A DNA stretch of 64,000 nucleotides from Pseudomonas lijiangensis (GTDB taxonomy: Bacteria; Pseudomonadota; Gammaproteobacteria; Pseudomonadales; Pseudomonadaceae): positions 682,001 to 746,000 of the forward strand of contig NZ_CP076668.1 of the NCBI RefSeq assembly GCF_018968705.1, in the 5' to 3' direction. Made by a program: the position numbers and the translations under genes. Below are positions 37,001 to 46,622 of this stretch, piece after piece (the first letter of the stretch is position 1; the number at the start of each line of letters is the position of its first letter). Below the pieces are notes generated by a model. The model was not told where the DNA came from. It saw only the letters and a program-made list of their open reading frames with translations, and did no database searches.

Positions 37001-39195
37001 TGCGCGTCTCCCACGTCATCCGGTTTCCAGGTCTTCAACAGCAGAGCGTTGCTCACTACGCTGACACTGGACAAGGCCATGGCGGCTCCTGCCAGCACGG
37101 GGTTGAGATAACCCAGGGCTGCCAGCGGAATACCGATCAGGTTGTAGACAAAGGCCCAGAACAGGTTCTGGCGGATCTTGGCGTAGGTCTTGCGGCTGAT
37201 CTCCAGTGCTGCGGGCACCAGGCGTGGATCGCCGCGCATCAGGGTGATCCCGGCGGCATGCATCGCCACATCGGTGCCGCCGCCCATGGCGATACCAATA
37301 TCGGCCGCCGCGAGGGCAGGCGCATCGTTGATGCCGTCACCGACCATGGCCACCACATGATCCCTTTTCAGGACTTCAACGATCGAGGCTTTTTCGTCGG
37401 GCAGCACTTCGGCGTGTACATTGCGGATACCCAGGGCATCAGCGACCGCTCTGGCGCTGCCGGGGTTGTCGCCGGTGAGCAAGTGGCAACTGATGCCTCG
37501 TGCGCCCAGTTGCTGCATGGCCTGTTCCGCGCCGGGCTTGAGGGTGTCGCCAAACGCGAACATGCCCAGCACCACCGGTTGAGGGCCCAGTTCGATCAGC
37601 CAGGACAGGGTTCTGCCTTCGGCTTCCCAGGTTCTGGCGGACTCGGCCAGTTCGCCCATCTGCAAGTTGTTTTCTTCCAGCAGACGCCGGTTACCCAAGG
37701 CCAGTTGATGTCCTTCGACGTCACCGGCGATGCCGCGCCCGGTGAGTGCCTGGCTGTGTTCGGTGTTGTCCAGCTTCAGTTGCCATTCGCGACACACATC
37801 CAGCACCGCCTTGGCCAGCGGATGCTCACTCCCGCGTTGCAGGGCGCCCGCCCGTTCCAGTAACTGTTCTTCGTTGCCTTTCACGGCAATCATGTTGGTA
37901 ATGCGTGGTGTGCCGCAGGTCAGTGTGCCGGTTTTGTCGAACACCACGACGTCCACTTCATGGGCGCGCTCCAGTGCTTCGGCGTCCTTGATCAGAATGC
38001 CGTAGCGCGCCGCCACGCCCGTTCCGGCCATGATCGCGGCGGGCGTTGCCAGGCCAAGGGCGCAAGGGCAGGCGATGACCAGCACGGCGACAGCATTGAT
38101 CAAGGCGACTTCCAGCGATGCTCCGGCCAGCATCCAGCCTGTCAGGGTAAAAAACGCGATGACCAGCACCGCAGGCACGAACACCTGGCTGACTTTATCC
38201 ACCAGTCTCTGGATCGGCGCCTTGCCCGCCTGAGCGTCCTCGACCAGTTTGATGATGCGCGCCAGTACCGTCTGGGTGCCCAGGGCCGTGGTCCTGATCA
38301 GCAACCGGCCTTCGCCGTTGATGGCGCCGCCGGTGACGTTGTCGCCGGGCTGTTTGGCCACCGGCAGGCTCTCGCCACTGATCAGGGCTTCATCGGCATG
38401 ACTGCGGCCTTCCACGACCTGCCCATCCACCGGGAAGCGCTCACCGGGTTTGACCAGCACCAGATCATCGAGGCGCAAGGCGCTGATGGCGACATCGTGC
38501 TCCTGGCCGTCAATCACTTGCAGGGCGCGTTCCGGTCGCAATGCTTCCAGAGCGCGGATGGCGCTGGCAGTCTGACGCTTGGCACGGCTCTCCAGGTATT
38601 TGCCCAGCAGCACCAGCGCGATGACCACGGCCGAGGCCTCGAAATACAGGTGCGGCGTCTTGCCGGGCGCTGCGCTGATCCATTGATAGAGGCTCAGGCC
38701 GTATCCGGCACTGGTGCCGATGGCAACCAGCAGGTCCATATTGCCAGCGCCTGCCCGCAAGGCTTTCCAGGCGGCGACGTAAAAGCGTGCGCCGAGGATG
38801 AATTGCACCGGGGTGGCCAGTGCAACCTGAACCCAGGCGGGCAACATCCAGTGCACGCCAAAAGGGCTCAGCAACATCGGCATGACCAGCGGCAAGGCCA
38901 GGACCAGCGCCAGTACCAGGGCCCAGCGTTCGCGGTTCAGTTGGCGGATCCTGCTGGCGGAATCGGCCTGCTCGTTCTGCAGCAGTGTCGCGCCATAGCC
39001 TGCCTGGCTCACGGCGTCGATCAACGTCTGCGGGTCGGTTCCGTTCCCGGTCTGTACATGGGCGCGTTCACTGGCCAGGTTGACTGTGACGCTGGTGACC
39101 CCGGGCACTTTGGCCAGGGCACGCTCGACCCGACCTGCGCAGCTTGCGCAAGTCATGCCGGTGATCGGCAGGTCGAAGGTGGTGGGTTCTTGCAT
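36997..39195 (-). CDS. copA: Copper-exporting P-type ATPase CopA
   Basis: 732 residues. One N-terminal heavy-metal domain with GMTCASCAGRVERAL, eight membrane segments, CPx motif VIACPCALGLATPAA, phosphorylation site DKTGTLT, SEHPLAKAV (HP motif), and GDGINDAPALAAADIGIAMG. Pumps Cu(I) out of the cytoplasm. The start MQEPTTFDL at 39195 is preceded by GGGAG. It directly precedes cueR in transcription, with copZ nearby in the opposite direction. Confidence 0.95.
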   Translation of the reverse strand: MQEPTTFDLPITGMTCASCAGRVERALAKVPGVTSVTVNLASERAHVQTGNGTDPQTLIDAVSQAGYGATLLQNEQADSASRIRQLNRERWALVLALVLALPLVMPMLLSPFGVHWMLPAWVQVALATPVQFILGARFYVAAWKALRAGAGNMDLLVAIGTSAGYGLSLYQWISAAPGKTPHLYFEASAVVIALVLLGKYLESRAKRQTASAIRALEALRPERALQVIDGQEHDVAISALRLDDLVLVKPGERFPVDGQVVEGRSHADEALISGESLPVAKQPGDNVTGGAINGEGRLLIRTTALGTQTVLARIIKLVEDAQAGKAPIQRLVDKVSQVFVPAVLVIAFFTLTGWMLAGASLEVALINAVAVLVIACPCALGLATPAAIMAGTGVAARYGILIKDAEALERAHEVDVVVFDKTGTLTCGTPRITNMIAVKGNEEQLLERAGALQRGSEHPLAKAVLDVCREWQLKLDNTEHSQALTGRGIAGDVEGHQLALGNRRLLEENNLQMGELAESARTWEAEGRTLSWLIELGPQPVVLGMFAFGDTLKPGAEQAMQQLGARGISCHLLTGDNPGSARAVADALGIRNVHAEVLPDEKASIVEVLKRDHVVAMVGDGINDAPALAAADIGIAMGGGTDVAMHAAGITLMRGDPRLVPAALEISRKTYAKIRQNLFWAFVYNLIGIPLAALGYLNPVLAGAAMALSSVSVVSNALLLKTWKPDDVGDAQ

Positions 39196-39233
39196 CTTTT
39201 CACTCCCTGAAGGCTTGATGCCTACAAGGGTCA

Positions 39234-39257
39234 ACCTTGCCACATGGGCAAGGTCAA
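39234..39257 (-). promoter_or_regulatory. CueR-type promoter of copA-cueR
   Basis: The dyad ACCTTGCC / GGCAAGGT overlaps a -35 TTGACC on the minus strand. A 19-bp spacer then leads to a -10-like GACCCT. This overlong-spacer layout matches CueR-activated copA promoters, so both CopA and CueR should rise with copper. Confidence 0.8.
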
Positions 39258-39264
39258 GTGCGAA

Positions 39265-39645
39265 TCAATAGTTCAGGTCGGCTTTCTTCAGGTACATGCC
39301 GTTCAGGTCGGTGGCGATGCGGTATTTGAGGATGTCTCCGGCGCGCAGTTTGATCTTGGTGCTGCTCTGGGCCTCCATTCCGGCTGCGCAGCCGACCACG
39401 TTGCCTGGCAGCCTGCGCAGGCGCACCGAAACGTCGCCCGGTGGCAGGTTGAAGGATACGGAGTCTTCCTGGAACAGGCGGCCAGCCAGCTGGTCCTGGA
39501 TATAAATGCCGATTTCGCAGGAAGTTGCGACTTCCAGGCGCTCTCGGGAAATGATCAGGATGCCGTAGTCCTGAGCGGCCTGAACGCTGGGGGAAGCGGC
39601 CAAGAGACCGAGAATGCCGAAGAGGCTCAATACTGACCAGCGCAT
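39265..39645 (-). CDS. Small exported protein of unknown function in the copper locus
   Basis: 126 residues from MRWSVLSLFG at 39645, with GGAG upstream. It has a signal peptide (LFGILGLLAASPSVQAAQ) and a mature ~105-residue beta-rich sequence with two Cys (ATSCEIGIY, VVGCAAGME), RVSF-like PPGDVSVRLRRLPGN and a C-terminal LKYRIATDLNGMYLKKADLNY. No family is recognised. It lies between the copA and copZ promoters, on the copA strand, and its stop is just upstream of the copA promoter. A copper link is only positional. Confidence 0.75.
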   Translation of the reverse strand: MRWSVLSLFGILGLLAASPSVQAAQDYGILIISRERLEVATSCEIGIYIQDQLAGRLFQEDSVSFNLPPGDVSVRLRRLPGNVVGCAAGMEAQSSTKIKLRAGDILKYRIATDLNGMYLKKADLNY

Positions 39646-39731
39646 GGCTGATACTCCTGCTGTAGACGTCGATGACGAAGCTTGGCCCAGGCCTGCAACT
39701 AATACCAGCCCGGCAGGAAAAACAGAAACTT

Positions 39732-39762
39732 GACCTTGCCACGATGACAAGGTTGAAGATGC
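39732..39762 (+). promoter_or_regulatory. CueR-type promoter of copZ
   Basis: -35 TTGACC at about 39732-39737, dyad ACCTTG(CC)/CAAGGT, a 19-bp spacer and -10-like GAAGAT. It has the same layout as the copA promoter at 39234-39257, so copZ is probably in the same CueR regulon. Confidence 0.75.
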
Positions 39763-39791
39763 CTCGCATCCATCACTCAAGGAGCATCGGC

Positions 39792-39992
39792 ATGCAGTTA
39801 TTAAAGGTACAAGGCATGACGTGCGGGCATTGTGTCCGTGCAGTGACTCAGGTCATCAAGAACGATGATCCGGCCGCCGAGGTGCAGGTCGACCTGGCCA
39901 GTTCGCAGGTGCGTGTGCAAAGTTCGTTATCCACAGAGCGGCTCATCGAACTGATTGGCGAAGAGGGGTATCAGGCACAGCCTGCTGGCTGA
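39792..39992 (+). CDS. copZ: Copper chaperone CopZ (heavy-metal-associated domain)
   Basis: 66 residues, one HMA domain with the Cu(I)-binding GMTCGHCVRAV motif, beta-alpha-beta pattern and terminal EEGYQAQPAG. It carries Cu(I) to CopA or CueR. The start MQLLKVQGM at 39792 follows AAGGAG. The upstream in-frame extension runs through the CueR-type promoter and is rejected. The gene body happens to contain one TTATCCACA DnaA-box match near 39928. Confidence 0.93.
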   Translation: MQLLKVQGMTCGHCVRAVTQVIKNDDPAAEVQVDLASSQVRVQSSLSTERLIELIGEEGYQAQPAG

Positions 39993-40082
39993 AAAATCCT
40001 GAATTAATTTTCCCTGTCCGGCGTTATGGGCAAGGCAAGCCGGTTAGACTAGCCAGCTGCCTTGCACATGTCTGGACCCCCA

Positions 40083-41273
40083 ATGAATTTCAAGACCATT
40101 CTTATTCTTGGTGCCTTGAGCGCCTTTGGCCCGTTGGCCATCGACTTCTATCTTCCCGGTTTCCCCGCCATGGCGGCGTATTTCGCAACTGACGAAAAGC
40201 ACGTGCAGTTGACCCTGGCAGCCTATTTCCTGGGCCTGTCCATCGGGCAACTGGCCTATGGACCTGTGGCGGACCGTTTTGGTCGGCGGATTCCGTTGCT
40301 GGTCGGTGTCACGCTTTTCACGCTGGCTTCGCTGGCCTGCACCTTTGCGCCGAGCCTGGACTGGCTGATCGCCGCCCGTTTCGTTCAGGCCCTCGGTGGT
40401 TGTGCCGGTATGGTGCTGGCGCGGGCCATTGTCAGTGACAAATGCAATGCCGTGGAGTCGGCCAAGGTCTTCTCGCAGTTGATGCTGGTCATGGGGCTTG
40501 CGCCTATTCTGGCGCCGATGCTGGGAGGCGTGCTGGTCAATGTCGCTGGCTGGCAATCGATCTTCCTGTGCCTGACGATCTTCAGTGCGCTGTGCCTTGC
40601 GGCCGTGGCCATTGGTCTGCCGGAAAGCATGCCGGCCAGTGTTCCGCGTCAGCCGCTGCGTGGTGCGTTGAAGCAGTACGGCAACTTGCTCAAGGACCGG
40701 GTCTTCATCGGCCATGCCCTGACCGGCGGTATCGTCATGGCCGGGATGTTCTCCTACATTGCCGGTTCGCCTTTCGTGTTCATCAAGTTGTATGGCGTCC
40801 CAGCCGAGCATTACGGCTGGCTGTTCGGCATGAATGCGGCGGCGTTCATTCTGGTGGCTCAGGTCAATGCACGTCTGTTGCGCAAGCGCAGCCCGGCGTT
40901 TCTGTTGCTGCGTACCATCTGGGTCTATCTGGCGGCAGCCCTGACACTGCTGGGCATCGCCAGCCTGCGTACCGAACAGCTCTGGCCGTTGCTGGTTCCG
41001 CTGTTCATCTGCATTGCCAGCCTGGGCTGCATCATCCCCAATGCTTCGGCTTGCGCCATGAATGGTCAGTGGGCGCGGGCCGGCAGTGCGTCGGCGCTGA
41101 TGGGATGCTTGCAATTCAGTGTTGCGGCGGGCGCCGCGAGTCTGGTGGGTGTTCTGCATGACGGCACGGCAACGCCCATGGCGGTCGTGATCAGTCTGTG
41201 TGGGGTGCTTGCAACGATTGTCGCGCTGTACACCCGACGCGTGCAGACGCGCCGGGATGCGCAGGCTCTGTAA
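40083..41273 (+). CDS. Bcr/CflA-type MFS multidrug exporter
   Basis: 396 residues with 12 predicted membrane segments. The N-terminus GALSAFGPLAIDFYLPGFPAM and the GPVADRFGRRIPLLVG motif A loop are typical of the Bcr/CflA branch (bicyclomycin, chloramphenicol and sulfonamide exporters); the actual substrate is unknown. ATG at 40083 is preferred over the slightly longer frame from 40062. A hairpin (41283-41309) separates it from the convergent oxidoreductase. Confidence 0.88.
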   Translation: MNFKTILILGALSAFGPLAIDFYLPGFPAMAAYFATDEKHVQLTLAAYFLGLSIGQLAYGPVADRFGRRIPLLVGVTLFTLASLACTFAPSLDWLIAARFVQALGGCAGMVLARAIVSDKCNAVESAKVFSQLMLVMGLAPILAPMLGGVLVNVAGWQSIFLCLTIFSALCLAAVAIGLPESMPASVPRQPLRGALKQYGNLLKDRVFIGHALTGGIVMAGMFSYIAGSPFVFIKLYGVPAEHYGWLFGMNAAAFILVAQVNARLLRKRSPAFLLLRTIWVYLAAALTLLGIASLRTEQLWPLLVPLFICIASLGCIIPNASACAMNGQWARAGSASALMGCLQFSVAAGAASLVGVLHDGTATPMAVVISLCGVLATIVALYTRRVQTRRDAQAL

Positions 41274-41282
41274 GAGAGGATG

Positions 41283-41309
41283 AGCCATCGCGGTTGACTC
41301 GCGATGGCT
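41283..41309. terminator. Bidirectional hairpin between convergent genes
   Basis: Perfect 10-bp arms AGCCATCGCG / CGCGATGGCT, 7-nt loop, between the MFS and oxidoreductase stops. No strong T-run on either side. Confidence 0.5.
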
Positions 41310-41321
41310 GGCCGTCCCTGA

Positions 41322-42335
41322 TCAGAAACCTTCGAGCACGATCTTGCCCTTGGCCTTGCCGCTTTCCAGCAACTCATGGGCGCGACGCAGGTTTTCGGCG
41401 TTGATGGTGCCGAAGTGTTCCCCGAAGGTGGTTTTCAGGGTTCCGGCGTCAATCAGTTCGGCGACCCGGTTGAGCAGGTTGTGCTGTTCGATCATGTCGG
41501 GCGTCTCGAACATCGAGCGGGTGTACATGAACTCCCAGTGCAGCGACAGACTCTTGCGCTTGAGCTTGGACACATCCAGCGCCTTTGGATCATCGATCAA
41601 GCCCAGTTTGCCTTGCGGCTGGAGCGACTCCACCAACTGATCCAGATGCAGATCGGTCTGGGTCAGGCTGGCAACGTGAGTCACCTGATTCTGGCCGATG
41701 CGCTTGAGCTCTTCGCTCAGCGGCTTGCTGTGATCGATGACGTCATGAGCGCCCAGGTCGCGCACCCAGCTTGTGGTTTCCGGGCGGGATGCCGTGCCGA
41801 TGACTTTCAGCGAAGTCAGCTGGCGAGCCAGTTGCGTCAGGATCGAGCCGACACCGCCCGCTGCACCGACGATCAACAGGCTTTGCTCTTTATCAGCCTG
41901 GCCCTCTGCGATCTGCAAACGCTCGAACAGCAATTCCCAGGCAGTAATCGCCGTCAGGGGCAGAGCCGCCGCGTGGGCGAAGCTCAGGGACTTGGGCATG
42001 TGCCCGACGATCCGCTCATCCACCACATGCAATTCGCTGTTGGCACCCGGCCGTGTCAGCGAGCCTGCGTAGAACACCTTGTCGCCCGGCTGGAAAAGCG
42101 TCACTTCGCTGCCGACCGCTTTCACTACGCCCGCCACATCCCAACCCAGAACCTTGGCAGCGCCGGCTTCGGGCTGGACGTTCTGACGAACCTTGGTATC
42201 CACGGGGTTCACGGAAATTGCTTTGACCTCCACCAATACATCGCGAGCACCCGCGACCGGCTCTGGCAGCTCGATATCCTGTAGCGCATTGAGGTCGCTG
42301 ATGGGCAGTGACTGGTAATAGGCGATGGCTTTCAT
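41322..42335 (-). CDS. Zinc-type alcohol dehydrogenase-like / quinone oxidoreductase
   Basis: 337 residues of the medium-chain dehydrogenase fold: GroES-like part (VEVKAISVNPVDTKVRQ, KVLGWDVAGVVKAVGSEV) and Rossmann part (LLIVGAAGGVGSILTQLARQL). Structural and catalytic zinc Cys residues of true alcohol dehydrogenases are absent, so it is probably an NADPH quinone/enone reductase of the YogA/ZADH group. Divergent from a LysR-type gene that likely controls it. Confidence 0.88.
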   Translation of the reverse strand: MKAIAYYQSLPISDLNALQDIELPEPVAGARDVLVEVKAISVNPVDTKVRQNVQPEAGAAKVLGWDVAGVVKAVGSEVTLFQPGDKVFYAGSLTRPGANSELHVVDERIVGHMPKSLSFAHAAALPLTAITAWELLFERLQIAEGQADKEQSLLIVGAAGGVGSILTQLARQLTSLKVIGTASRPETTSWVRDLGAHDVIDHSKPLSEELKRIGQNQVTHVASLTQTDLHLDQLVESLQPQGKLGLIDDPKALDVSKLKRKSLSLHWEFMYTRSMFETPDMIEQHNLLNRVAELIDAGTLKTTFGEHFGTINAENLRRAHELLESGKAKGKIVLEGF

Positions 42336-42450
42336 GCAAGGCTCCTTGAGCAGGGAAGTTGATGAGCAGATGATTCGCCATTTCCATTAAAGATAAAACC
42401 CGCTAAAACGGTACTCTCTTTCAATATTATTTTGATAATCCGGGGCTGGA

Positions 42451-43362
42451 ATGCTGCGTTTCGATGATTTGCAGTTGTTTGTGCGGGCGGCTGATCTGGG
42501 CAGTCTTTCTGCGGCGGCACGGGGCATGGACATGTCGGCGGCAGTGGCCAGTGCGGCCCTCAAGCGCATCGAGCAGCAGCTTGGTGTACGCCTGCTGGCA
42601 CGTTCCACGCGCAGTTTGCGCCTGACCGCCGACGGTGAAGGCTTTCTGGAATATGCCCGTGCAGCCCTTGGCAGTCTGGAAGACGGTCGACGTCTGCTGG
42701 CCAGCAATCAGGAAAGCTGCAATGGCGTCCTGCAGCTCTCGGCACCTTCGGATTTCGGTCGCAATGTGCTGTTGCCCTGGCTCGACGAGTTTCAGCAGCA
42801 ACACCCGCAGTTGTCCGTACGCCTGCTGGTGGGGGATCGCGTTGACGATCTGTTTCGTCAGCCTGTGGATGTGGCCTTGCGTTATGGCGAACCTGGCGAT
42901 TCGAGTCTGGTGGCACGGCCTGTGGCGCCTGACAACCGGCGAGTGCTGTGCGCCTCTCCCGATTATCTGGCTCGCCATGGCGAACCGCAGCAGGTGGGCG
43001 AGCTGGCGCAGCATAATTGCCTGTTGCTCATGCTCGGGGACCGGATTCACGATCACTGGACCTTTCACGATGGCAAGCGGGAAGTGAGCCTGACCGTGGG
43101 CGGCAACCGCTTCAGCCCCGATGGTGACGTTGTGCGTCGCTGGGTCTTGGCGGGGGCGGGCGTGGCTTACCGCTCATGGCTGGATATCGCCGCTGATGTC
43201 CATGCCGGACGCCTTAAAGTATTGATGCCGCATTTGCGCGGTGAAGCCGTGCCGCTGAATCTGTTATGTGCTCATCGAGTGCAACTGAACAAGCCTGTAA
43301 ATCTGTTGCTCGAAATGCTTCGTGCTCGATGTGCGCGACACTCTGTGCTCGCAAGTCGTTAG
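42451..43362 (+). CDS. LysR-family transcriptional regulator
   Basis: 303 residues: N-terminal HTH (LRFDDLQLFVRAADLGSLSAAARGMDMSAAVASAALKRIEQQLG) and a C-terminal co-inducer domain (LQLSAPSDFGRNVLLPWLDEFQQQHP, VDVALRYGEPGDSSLVARPV). This is the subgroup often placed next to reductases or quinone-stress genes. Divergent from the quinone-oxidoreductase-like gene across 115 bp of AT-rich DNA. Confidence 0.9.
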   Translation: MLRFDDLQLFVRAADLGSLSAAARGMDMSAAVASAALKRIEQQLGVRLLARSTRSLRLTADGEGFLEYARAALGSLEDGRRLLASNQESCNGVLQLSAPSDFGRNVLLPWLDEFQQQHPQLSVRLLVGDRVDDLFRQPVDVALRYGEPGDSSLVARPVAPDNRRVLCASPDYLARHGEPQQVGELAQHNCLLLMLGDRIHDHWTFHDGKREVSLTVGGNRFSPDGDVVRRWVLAGAGVAYRSWLDIAADVHAGRLKVLMPHLRGEAVPLNLLCAHRVQLNKPVNLLLEMLRARCARHSVLASR

Positions 43363-43798
43363 TTGTTTGGATGAATAAAGAATTTTAGGAAAAGACTGAC
43401 GGATACTTCGGAAAATATAAGAGGCAAATACAGTTTTCAATTTCAAAGTGCCAACATAAGGACAGGCGTTGCAAACGACTGCGATCAAGCGTTTTCGGTG
43501 CCTTGGCCACAAGGGTTTGCGGTTGCTCTGGAGGCCTGAGAGCGGAAAGCTTTGAGTGGCGATGTCGGCACGGAAACATGAGGGTTTTCATCTTCAGGAA
43601 GGTCCTGCAGACTTCGGGCATGGCGTTACAAATATGTCTGGTATTGATCGGGTTAATGTAACTTTTACCTGATCGGGTGGCAGATCATAGAGTTTATACT
43701 TGTCATTTAAGGTTGGATCCACGTTTCAACTTTACGGGAGCGGGATTGTTATCAATATGCCATCGCTATAGACGAATGTTTCAACAGGGAGTGAATAC
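43363..43798. other. AT-rich gene-free gap upstream of the ArsR-type regulator
   Basis: 436 bp, visibly more AT-rich than the surroundings, with no convincing gene. A 78-codon minus-strand frame (43385-43621) and others show no family features. Two TGATCGGG direct repeats lie near 43655 and 43670, and an AGATCATAGAGTTTATACTT stretch near 43683 may carry the promoter of the ArsR-type gene. The low GC may mark a remnant of transferred or decayed DNA. Confidence 0.5.
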
Positions 43799-44491
43799 AT
43801 GGAATATGCACCTTGCATCAGTCAGATTGCGACACTGCTGGCCGACCCCAAGCGTAGCGCAATGATTTGGGCATTGATGGATGGTACCGCTCGTCCTGCC
43901 AACGAGCTGGCATTAATGGCGGGGCTCTCGACGTCTTCGGCAGGTGCGCATCTGGCGCGACTGGCCAGTGGCGGACTGTTGAAACAGGAGGCACGTGGGC
44001 GCACACGTTTCTTCCGGTTGGCAGCGCCTGAAATCGGGGCCGCCGTGGAGGCGCTGGCCAATGCCTCGATGGTGAGTGCCGACCAGATCAGCCGCAATGT
44101 GGCGCAACCCATGCCGCCGTTGCCCATACGTCGCGCACGTATCTGTTCCGATCACCTGGGAGGGGAAATGGCCGCCGAGCTTTACCAGCGTTTGCTGGGT
44201 GCCGGCTGGATCGAGCAGATGGAGCATCGGGTCGAGGTGACCAGCAAGGGAATGGCCAAGTTCGCCGAGCGAGGCATCTATGTTCCGGCGCTGGCGCAAC
44301 GGCAACGGGAGACGGTCTGTGTCTGCCCGGATTGGAGCGAGCGCAGCCCGCATCTTGGCGGCGCGCTGGGTGCAGGGCTTTTGCAGTTGTTCATTCAGAT
44401 GGGATGGCTGCGCCCCACCGAGGAGTCCAGCACATTGCAGGTTTCTTCCAACGGGCAGCGTGAAATCGGCAAGATCGCATCAGCGGCCTGA
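43799..44491 (+). CDS. ArsR-type regulator with duplicated C-x-D...H-L-G-G C-terminal motif
   Basis: 230 residues. N-terminal winged HTH of ArsR type (LLADPKRSAMIWALMDGTARPANELALMAGLSTSSAGAHLARL). The C-terminal half contains two similar units: RICSDHLGGEMAAEL...GAGWIE and CVCPDWSERSPHLGGALG...QMGWLR, each with Cys, Asp and His before LGG and a following VTSKG/VSSNGQ strand. This layout is known in a branch of ArsR regulators; ligands may be metal or a thiol-reactive compound. No obvious target gene is next to it. Confidence 0.85.
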   Translation: MEYAPCISQIATLLADPKRSAMIWALMDGTARPANELALMAGLSTSSAGAHLARLASGGLLKQEARGRTRFFRLAAPEIGAAVEALANASMVSADQISRNVAQPMPPLPIRRARICSDHLGGEMAAELYQRLLGAGWIEQMEHRVEVTSKGMAKFAERGIYVPALAQRQRETVCVCPDWSERSPHLGGALGAGLLQLFIQMGWLRPTEESSTLQVSSNGQREIGKIASAA

Positions 44492-44503
44492 TGCAGCGCA
44501 ATG

Positions 44504-44531
44504 GCGGGCAGCGCCTTGTGCGCCTGCCCGC
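44504..44531. terminator. Hairpin between convergent ArsR-type and adenine deaminase genes
   Basis: GCGGGCA / TGCCCGC arms with inner GCGC/GCGC pairing, between the two stop codons. No clear T-run. Confidence 0.5.
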
Positions 44532-44542
44532 GATGCCGTTGA

Positions 44543-45505
<963 letters not shown>

Positions 45506-45573
45506 TCATCAGGTGCAGATGGCGGCATTCTACAGATGCAGCGCACCGGCAGGGTTAAAACCTGACCGTCAGT

Positions 45574-46542
45574 TCAGGTAATTGCCTCCTGCTCGCGCCG
45601 ATACGCATAGGTGTCGGCAAAGCGTGACAGCAGAAACTCCGCGCAAGTGGTTACAGGGTAGCGTGCCGGGCTGGCTTCGCTCTGGCAGCCTGGCAGGCAT
45701 TCGATACGGGTGTCCGGATGCGGTTCCGCGAAGAAGGGCATGGAGTAGCGGTCGACACCCAGCGGGCTGATGACCCGGTGCGGCGTGGACACATAACGGT
45801 CGTTGCTCCAGCGCGCCATCATATCGCCGATGTTGACTACAAAGGTCCCTTCAAGGGGCGGCGCGTCGATCCACTGGCCACGCACGTCACGGACCTGCAG
45901 CCCACCGGCGGCATCCTGATACAGCAGCGTGATGCAGCCGTAATCGGTATGGGCTCCGGCACCCTGCTGTTCGGTGGAGGTCGCGGTATGGCGCGGCGGG
46001 TAATGGATCATGCGAAAGACACTGACCGGGTCCTTGAAGCGCTGATCGAAAAAGTCGGACTCGATACCCAGTGCCAGGGTCATGGCCCGCAGCAGTGTCT
46101 GGGCCAGGGCCTGCATATCCAGGTAATGCTGCTCCATCAGGCTTTCCCAGCCCGCTATGTCCGGGTGGCGATTCGGTCCGCGCAAGGGTTTGCCGGCCAG
46201 CACATCGGGATGGGCTGCATCCATGTGCAGGCCCATGTCGAAGGTTTCCTTGAGGTCGCTTGGCAGGTTCGGGTCCAGTTGCTCGGTGGCAATGGCGCCA
46301 TAGCCGCGGTGATGCGAGCTTTGGGTGATATCGATCTTGAGTTTCTCAGCCAGGGGCTGAGCAAAGAGCTGCTTGCCGGTGCTCAGTACCTGTTCGATAC
46401 GCTGGGCCGTGATCGGGTGGCCCTTGATGTAGAAAAATCCCCACTCGCGGCAGGCCTGATCGATCTGGCTGGCAACGGCTTGCCAGGCGTGTTCGTCAGG
46501 TGTGTAGAGCGGGGCGATGTCGATGATGGGAAGCTGGTTCAT
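45574..46542 (-). CDS. 2-oxoglutarate/Fe(II) oxygenase, isopenicillin-N-synthase type
   Basis: 322 residues. N-terminal DIOX_N region (LPIIDIAPLYTPDE, GFFYIKGHPI) and C-terminal 2OG-Fe(II) domain with metal triad in HTDYGCITLLYQD (His, Asp) and TPHRVI (His), and the 2OG-binding RYSMPFF. The substrate is unknown. It lies between the BMP-type binding protein and adenine deaminase genes; a similar oxidoreductase neighbours adenine deaminase in P. aeruginosa (PA0147), so a purine-related role is plausible. Confidence 0.87.
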   Translation of the reverse strand: MNQLPIIDIAPLYTPDEHAWQAVASQIDQACREWGFFYIKGHPITAQRIEQVLSTGKQLFAQPLAEKLKIDITQSSHHRGYGAIATEQLDPNLPSDLKETFDMGLHMDAAHPDVLAGKPLRGPNRHPDIAGWESLMEQHYLDMQALAQTLLRAMTLALGIESDFFDQRFKDPVSVFRMIHYPPRHTATSTEQQGAGAHTDYGCITLLYQDAAGGLQVRDVRGQWIDAPPLEGTFVVNIGDMMARWSNDRYVSTPHRVISPLGVDRYSMPFFAEPHPDTRIECLPGCQSEASPARYPVTTCAEFLLSRFADTYAYRREQEAIT

Positions 46543-46580
46543 GAACCATTCCTGAGTGTTCGTTGTGTTGCCTGAATGGG

Positions 46581-46612
46581 GCGAGCAGGCGGGCGAATAC
46601 CGTCCTGCTCGC
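46581..46612 (-). terminator. Hairpin after the BMP-type binding protein gene
   Basis: Perfect 9-bp arms GCGAGCAGG / CCTGCTCGC, 14-nt loop, 11 bases past the stop, no T-run. Probably protects the binding-protein mRNA or attenuates into the oxygenase gene. Confidence 0.55.
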
Positions 46613-46622
46613 GAACGAGCGC

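Noticed and set aside
39254..39769. 171-codon minus-strand frame overlapping the exported copper-locus protein
   Set aside because: An out-of-frame Arg/Pro/His-rich shadow; the neighbouring frame has a clear signal peptide and ribosome binding site.
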